This document shows, one piece after another, positions 58,101 through 64,000 of a stretch of 64,000 nt of DNA. Below the pieces are notes generated by a model. It had not been told where the DNA came from. It saw only the letters and a program-made list of their open reading frames with translations, and made no database searches. Position numbers and translations under genes: made by a program. This DNA is from Silene latifolia (Eukaryota; Streptophyta; Magnoliopsida; Caryophyllales; Caryophyllaceae): positions 8,138,001 to 8,202,000 of the forward strand of contig NC_133526.1 in NCBI RefSeq assembly GCF_048544455.1, in the 5' to 3' direction. Every line of letters begins with the position of its first letter. Within the stretch, counting starts at the first letter, position 1.

Positions 58101-58296
58101 GGGTAAGGTTGGCAATAATAAGGATGATCCTTTCATAATGGCATCCCAAGCTAAACAAGTGTTCTATGTCACCGATCCTATGGATAAGAAGTGGTCTGTT
58201 GTACTGTCTATAAGGAAAAGAAGGAGTAGTCCATCCGATAATGATGATGATGATCAGGAAGAAACTATGACATCCAAGAAACGTCCCCGATCCTGA
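55119..58296 (+). pseudogene. CACTA TNPD (tnp2-type) transposase, many frameshifts
   Basis: Homologous pieces appear in the expected order. The transposase-associated domain is at 55119-55580 (TWMIDANMSDRTYKDG; CPCERCGN). The tnp2 region is at 55640-56640 (KLYNIKGANGVSD; YEKIHACPNDCILYRK; VLWYFPLIPR; PLLDDLRLLWDSG; YGDLSGHTVHGKEACPLC). A DUF4218-like part is at 56740-57700 (FMHIEKNVCDNIINTL; MIHPTIHLVREI; YRPEGCIAER) and a DUF4216-like part at 57770-58290 (NGYTFYTHEQDE; LYYGVIQEILVLDY; VFYVTDPMDKKW). Frame breaks are visible near 55584, 55630, 56006, between 56010 and 56260 (several), near 56638, 56735 and 57715. An acceptor-like TGTAG at about 55113 precedes the first exon. A short acidic/basic tail ends at the TGA at 58294. 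Confidence 0.88.
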
Positions 58297-58475
58297 GATA
58301 GTTCATCAGGACACATACAGTATATGCATGCATGCTGGTGTAAGTTGTCTTATTTTCTTGATCTTATTATTAGATGTGGATGCTTTGGTGTTGAAATTGC
58401 TTTGAATAATGTATTGTTACAGTTTGGACCGTAATGGAATTACGATAATTTTTTTAAAAAAGAGGTTCAACAATA

Positions 58476-58708
58476 ACAACGGTTATATTTAAATTACCCG
58501 TTGTTAATACTTTCAACAACGGGTGTAGTACCTCTACCCGTTGTCAATTATTTTTTTGACGTATTTCATTTTGGCGCAAATTTGGTGAAAATATATTACA
58601 ACGGGTATATGTTACCCGTTGTAATAAACTTTTGACAACGGTTGACTTTTATTGACCCGTTGTTATTAACATATAACAACGGTTCTTCTTTGAGCACCCG
58701 TTGTTAAT
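58476..58708. repeat. Internal dyad array between the two CACTA genes
   Basis: Five inverted pairs (58476-58509, 58515-58547, 58599-58625, 58635-58669 and 58675-58708) use the same AACAACGG(T/G)T half-sites. The spacer TTGGCGCAAATTTGGTGAAA matches the spacer in the 5' subterminal array, so the block looks like a copy of the 5' end. It lies directly upstream of the second gene's leader. Confidence 0.88.
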
Positions 58709-59202
58709 AGTTTGTCTTAATAAAAAACTAATATAGAAACCCATCCAAAGATGCCATACACAAACTAACACACACAACATTATTACTCCAACCGTTGGTA
58801 TCCTGTGTTAATCCTTCTCTCTTCCTCGCTTTTTACATTCTCGTCGCCCAGCTTTCCGAAACCCGATTCCGTTGCCTTCCCTTATCATCCTGCTCGTTCT
58901 CTTTATCATCATCATCAACATGTATGTTCACTTTAATTTTGTGTTTCATCATTAGGGTTTTAAGACGATCATCTTGTTTCTTTTTTCATGCATTTGTTTG
59001 TTTTTCGTCTTCTTTGTTATCTTTATCATCCCGCATCATCTACTTTACTCCTCTTATCATGGTTTAGGATTTTAGCAGCTCAATCTGTTGTTTTAAGTTT
59101 TCATTCCTATTAGGGTTTAGGGTTTTAGATAATACTCTGCATGTACGTTGTTAAGTTGTTCATATCCAGCTATATCATTCATATTTGGTTTTTAGGATTA
59201 TC

Positions 59203-62200
59203 ATGGGTGAAAAACGTAAAAGAAGTCAAAAGAATAATGAGCCTGGTGATAATAAGCCTGGTGAGAGGGGTGCTACGAAGTGCAAGAAAGTCCTTGCGCT
59301 ATAGCCGCTAAACAAAATGCTTCGAAATAACATGGAGTGAGAAGGGTTTCCCTCTTTGGTCCAAATGCGGTCTTTTCTCCGGTTGGATTGGTGCTTGCAC
59401 AAGACAGTTTGTGCCTATCCATTTAGAGGATGTTAAAAGTTTGAATCCAAAATTGGCGGAGTTATACTTGGCTCGTATAAAGGAAGGCTTTATTATACCC
59501 GATGAAAGTCATGATGAGTATTTAATGCATAAGGCGGTGATGTCCACAAAAAAGGAAGTGTGGCGTTGCTAGGGATTGGTTGTATGTGGACAAGGCAACG
59601 GGGAGATGCGTAAGAGCCCACCGGAAAACAAGTGTCCCACCATCAAGCAGGAAGAATGGGATCTTTTCAAAAAGATGAGAACTACTGAGAAGTTTCAGGT
59701 TAAATATCCTCGCCTTTTAACGATTTACCTATCATTTTTTTAATTAATGAGTCCTTTATATAATCTTTTTATTATCTCATCTACTTGCGCTTTTATATAA
59801 TTATTTGAAGGCCGTTAGCAAAAGAAATCGTGCTAACATTTCATGCAAGAAGGGGAAATTCTATGGTTCTCGAGGCGATTCTGAAAGATAGAAGAGGACC
59901 TCGTAAGTAGCATGCATTATTGCCCTATGAGACTTTATTTTTTTAATCACACTTGGACTTGCATTGATACACATTTACGTGTATAAATGTTACCATGTTA
60001 ATGTGTAGGTGGCAAAGGGAGTGAAAGAGGTGGATCGGCATGTAACTTATAAACATGGGCACACGCCTAAAGGATCCCGGTCGTCGCATGACAAATACGA
60101 TGTGGAAGTTTTGGCCAACATAGTAAGCATTATTTTATTAAGACGAGTTCATTACTAACTTTATTATTTTAGTCACAAATATAATTTGAAGTTTATTTAA
60201 TATATTATAGGATAACGTATTGAAGAGGTAGAAGAAGGGAAATTCACTCCCAAAGGGTCGTAATGACGTTCTTGCTAGAGCGATCGGCCGACCCGAACAT
60301 CCAGGTCGTTTGAGGGGCGTCCCGTTACAGGTTGGAGTAACGAAATATTATGGGAAAACTGCCGGATAAAGAAGAAAAGGAAGACTAAGCCCGAGAACGC
60401 CGACATGGTAACATTTATTCTATTATTTTCATTTAAGTTCAATTCACATGTTATTGTTGGGATAAAATTGCCGACACATTACATTCTTGGCAAGCGACTT
60501 GATTAATGGCATCCGTACTACTAAAGCTGAATGCTGGAGGTAAGCTTTCCAAGAAGAAGTGAAGATGATGGAGGATGTCATTTCTAAAGGGGGTAATAAT
60601 AAGGTACAACAGATTGGTGAAGAGGCCGCTACTACCTTGGCAATACATGAGAAGGAAGTATCGGTCAACGAGATTCGAAAAGATCGTGTACCTAATAATG
60701 CTTCCAAGTTGTAACAACTAAAGCCGATCAGTACCTAATATACTTCCTTATTTTTCTTTTGTTTTTTTTTTTTTGGGTAAGATCGGGGTGTGTTCACCGC
60801 CAACTTCGACATGGTGCCATTGAATTGGTTAATTTTATTAGGTAAATAATGGGTCCGAAAAGGAGATGCAACTTGATGAGAAGACGGTGATGGAAAACAA
60901 AGATACATCCCCTTCAAGTCGGTTCCCGTTTTCGATAAGGTATGCATGAAGTGTTTAATTAGTTAAATTTATATGAATGCTGAAGTTTGTGCAAAAATCG
61001 GCCCGAGACAGAAAGCGTTTTTGCAAAATCTTTTGAATCTTTGAAGCGTTTTTGCAAAGATATATATAATAATGTATATGTATGTGTATATTCTTCAAAG
61101 CCGTAAACAATAGGCCGATTATTCTTGCTGACCCTAATAGAATCGAAAAGCCACATGTGCGTGTTGGCCGGGTCTCGTAGAAAACAAATCTGCGGCCGAA
61201 ATCGTAGTTATTCATGGCGAAAAACTTTTGCCGAATCATACAATAGTAGAGATAACTACGCCTTACCAGGCCATGAAAACTTTCCACCGCTGTCCCGATT
61301 CAGGACGACATTACCATTCTGGGAGATGCGCTTGGAAGTTTAATCCAATGGCCTAATACTCACATCTACTTGGCGAAGATATCTCCGCCGCCTCCGCCCG
61401 AGCAAATGAAAGCGATTGGGGTTAGAAGAAATACCTTTATATATATATATGTGTTACATTTTTAATTGTTGAATGTTTTTATATGTTAAATTTATATGTT
61501 ATTTTTTTTTTGTAGGGAACAAAAAAGGCGGCTTTGGCGGATAAGCCTAAGTCCACAGACATGCCAACAACCTCGACTTCACAACAACTTGATGAGGTAT
61601 GTATTTAATTAACTTCTCCATTTTTTTAAAAATTAACCTCGCCCCTTTATTTATATTTTGTCCGTATTTATAAAAAGCATGGTAATTTTGTGTAGGGGAC
61701 AAAAAGACCGATAAGCCTAAGTCCCCGTCTTACTCGCTACTACTACCTCATCATTGAAAGAGCAAGTTGACGAGGTATTTAATTAAGTACGCTTTTATTT
61801 TTATTACTCCAACTAGGATATGTTACCTTTGGATTTTTTATTATTTTAATTATCTATACTACATGTGTAGGCTGGTGGTAGTAGCACCACATCAAAGACT
61901 CATTCTTTCCCTATTGCCGTGAAAGTTAGGAGTATAAACTCCACAAAATATAAAGGGAAGGATTACATGCAAAAAGTAAGAACGGGACGATGATGAGACA
62001 GTATGAGGAGGCTGGCCATCGCATAGCCTCCGAGCAACAGATAATTATTCCGCTCGAGGAGGATATTCCGGTGGGCGCGCCAAGCATGCATATCATGGGA
62101 TCTGCTAGCCGTATGGGTTGGACTAGACCAGATTGATATAGCACACATATTTGTTTGGATGAAGTAAGTTTCTTAATAAATAATTTCATAGTCTAATATT

Positions 62201-63067
62201 CTGACTACTAGGTAGATAGTGTTTTAAATACCGGAATTAATACCGTAATAATGTAGGATATTGCAAACCAGAGTGATCCCCGAGAAGAATATTCCATCTG
62301 ATCAATACGGATTCATGTGACCCTATGTTTTATCTTTATTTATTCCGGATTTCTCGTTCGAACAACGGGTAGATTATATTGCTCAAAGAATTGGCGACAA
62401 CCAAGAAGTTGATTTTTGGCGTTTATAATGAAAAAGGGTAATAAACAAATTAATATTACGTTTCCCCCTACAATTGCATTTTCATAACTAATATATGTAC
62501 TTGTTAATAATGATGATGTCTCTTGATGTAGGACTCATTGGGTGCTAGCACCATCATCATGCCGACAAAGAAAAAGTTTTCTCGGTTGGACTCTTTACAT
62601 CATCAACCAAGCGAGACTTTTAAGCACTTGATTAAAATGTAAGTTTATAATACTGATTTATTTATAATAACATTTTCAATTTTTATTTATAGAAAAAAGC
62701 TCGTTCATATTTTTGCCCCTAAAAAAATTAGTTTCTGCCTCCTTTTTTATTTTTTAAAAAAGGGCCTTTAAGAAGAAAAGAGCAAACGAGGAGGATCAAC
62801 CCACGAACGATTCGATGTTGGCCCCGATTTTTTTACGATAACAGGGGTACGTGCTCAAATACAATAACATTAAATGCAAAATCTGTGTTTAATACTAATA
62901 CAATACCTAAAGTTCAAGATTCTGATGTGAGCCTTCTCTCGTCTGTTTTTTTTATGTAATAATAGGCCCCTCGCCAGCCAGATAGCATACAATGTGGATA
63001 CTACGCTTGTCGGTTCATGTTGGAGATTATTAGGCGAAGATATCTCGTTATTCCGAGAAAAGGGTTA
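59203..63067 (+). pseudogene. Second CACTA gene: plant transposase-like region plus Ulp1 (C48) protease, broken
   Basis: It starts MGEKRKRSQKNNEPGD. Homologous pieces follow: GWIGACTRQFVPIHLEDVKS and IKEGFIIPDESHDEYLMH (59380-59530), VDRHVTYKHGHTPKGSRSSH (about 60030-60090) and NDVLARAIGRPEHPGRLRGV (about 60260-60320). The last two are typical of plant Ptta/En/Spm-type proteins. The C-terminal part is a Ulp1-type cysteine protease: THWVLA with the histidine (62533), RLDSLHHQPSETFKHLIKM with the aspartate (62583-62640) and QPDSIQCGYYACRFMLEI with the Q...C pair (62978-63030). The H and D pieces are in different frames without a clear intron, and early stops occur near 59303, so the gene is decayed. 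The role of such proteases in CACTA elements is not established. Confidence 0.72.
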
Positions 63068-63110
63068 GTAATAATTTAAACATGTGTTTATTACTTTTTT
63101 TTAAATTAGA

Positions 63111-63190
63111 GCTAATGTTGTCTTGCAATTGCTGCTATATATACCATGATGTTGCTAATGTTGTCTTGCTTGCTGCTATATATACCATAA
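63111..63190. repeat. About 43-bp tandem duplication in the CACTA element
   Basis: The unit GCTAATGTTGTCTTGC...TGCTGCTATATATACCAT occurs twice in a row with small changes, in what would be an intron of the second gene. Confidence 0.8.
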
Positions 63191-63418
63191 TGTATTCTCT
63201 TTGTTTTTTCCGCAGTATGTAATCAACCAGTCACAACAGATTGAGCAATACTCAAGTATAGATATAGACGAGGTAAGAGACATGTGGGGCAACTACGTCT
63301 TAGAATATATATAGATAGAAATGCATGATACTATACTCACAGTTTAGATCAGCTTATTAGTAATTTTTTTGTTGAAGTTAGGGAATGATTAATTAGTTCA
63401 TGTAAATTCAACTCCTTG

Positions 63419-63422
<4 letters not shown>

Positions 63423-63449
<27 letters not shown>
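63423..63449. repeat. (TA)n microsatellite
   Basis: A run of about 13 TA units between the protease remnant and the 3' subterminal array. Confidence 0.9.
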
Positions 63450-63453
<4 letters not shown>

Positions 63454-63610
63454 CTGCTGTTGTATGTGGTTGAATTGAATCTATTGAGTTCGATGAACCC
63501 ACTATGATTTATCTTGGTCTTTGGTATATGGTCTTCTTTGATATATGCGCAGGTTTTTGAATGGCATGAAACAAATTTAATTTTTCAGAACATTAGGTGT
63601 ACGTAATAAA

Positions 63611-64000
63611 AACGGTTACTAAAAAAAACCGTTGTGAATACCTTTCACAACGGTTAATAAAACTAACACCGTTGTGAATGACATTTACAAATACCCGCGC
63701 ATAATATTCAACAACAGGTTTTAATCAAAGAACCGTTGTTAAAAGTATTCACAATTTTGGAGGTAAAATTACAACAACGGGTATTAAACAAAGAACCGTT
63801 GTTACTAACAATTTCAACAACGGGTATGTAACATAAACCCGTTGTCAAAAGACTTCATAATTTTGGAGGGAAAGTTACATCAACGGTTATACATACGACA
63901 ACCGTTGTTATATTATTCCCTCCAAAATTTTGAAACACTTTCCACAACGGAGAACACCCAACAACAACGGCTTTTAACCGTGGTGAATACTTTAGACAAC
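63611..64000. repeat. 3' subterminal dyad array of the CACTA element, cut by the window edge
   Basis: At least six inverted pairs of AACAACGG/CCGTTGT half-sites with AATTTTGGAGG(T/G)AAA spacers that differ from the 5' and internal arrays. It continues to position 64000. Confidence 0.9.

Larger units (their letters stand above)
54449..64000 (+). mobile_element. CACTA (En/Spm) DNA transposon, 5' end and 9.55 kb of body; right end outside window
   Basis: It starts CACTACAAATACAGGC, a typical CACTA terminus. Subterminal arrays of AACAACGG(T/G)T dyads follow, then two gene regions on the plus strand (TNPD-type transposase; transposase-like/Ulp1), then another dyad array reaching the right edge. 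The matching GTAGTG end is not in the window. Both genes carry frame breaks, so this copy is unlikely to act on its own. Confidence 0.9.

Noticed and set aside
60444-60717. Minus-strand open frames of about 87 codons in the CACTA element
   Set aside because: They lie antisense to the second transposon gene and have no recognised domain.
54449-64000. Dyad repeats considered as a CRISPR-like array or satellite
   Set aside because: Half-sites are palindromic pairs with variable spacers, confined to transposon ends and one internal block in a plant genome. CACTA subterminal repeats explain them.

Overview
This window is plant nuclear DNA. It shows many short exons with GT/AG introns, plant-type LTR retrotransposons primed by initiator tRNA-Met, SINEs, Stowaway/Tourist/hAT-like MITEs and an En/Spm (CACTA) transposon. 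Base composition and gene structure point to a eudicot. The repeat flavour (foldback MITEs starting near CACAAATTCT and carrying an AAGACGG/TCCGTC core) suggests Caryophyllales, but that is an impression and no species call is made.

Four host genes can be modelled at exon level. (1) A minus-strand Raf-like/integrin-linked protein kinase gene with ankyrin repeats (381-5498); its 3' half lies beyond the left edge. (2) A complete 11-exon minus-strand GBF-interacting protein 1-like gene with a DUF1296/GIP1_N domain (21966-32402, 847 residues). (3) A complete 11-exon plus-strand long-chain acyl-CoA synthetase most like LACS8 (36713-41491, 730 residues). (4) A complete 13-exon minus-strand acetyl-CoA C-acetyltransferase (43225-47591, 406 residues). 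All internal phases close in genes 2-4. Genes 2 and 3 diverge from a 4.3 kb spacer. Genes 3 and 4 converge with 1.7 kb between stop codons. LACS8 makes acyl-CoAs and the thiolase condenses two acetyl-CoA towards the mevalonate pathway, so both are CoA-thioester enzymes, but there is no evidence that the adjacency is functional.

Mobile DNA fills the rest. 7.3-12.3 kb holds a minus-strand LTR with its polypurine tract and a non-coding internal stretch. 16.2-17.7 kb is a solo LTR of a related family with a perfect 5-bp target duplication. 17.7-21.4 kb is a MITE field that includes a three-level nested set. Introns carry SINE-like elements, three with intact 17-19 bp target duplications, and a Stowaway MITE.

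The right quarter (50.2-64 kb) is a transposon stack. A small-LTR Ty1/copia remnant has its 5' LTR split by a young 3.4 kb Ty3/gypsy-like element that has gag and protease but no reverse transcriptase. The copia gag is interrupted by a MITE-like repeat whose sister lies at 49.6 kb. Beside it starts a CACTA element that runs off the right edge (54449 to beyond 64000). It carries a decayed TNPD transposase gene, a second decayed gene combining a plant-transposase-like region with a Ulp1 (C48) protease, and three arrays of AACAACGG dyads. The middle array, between the two genes, looks like a duplicate of the 5' subterminal/promoter region and is the most unusual structure seen here.
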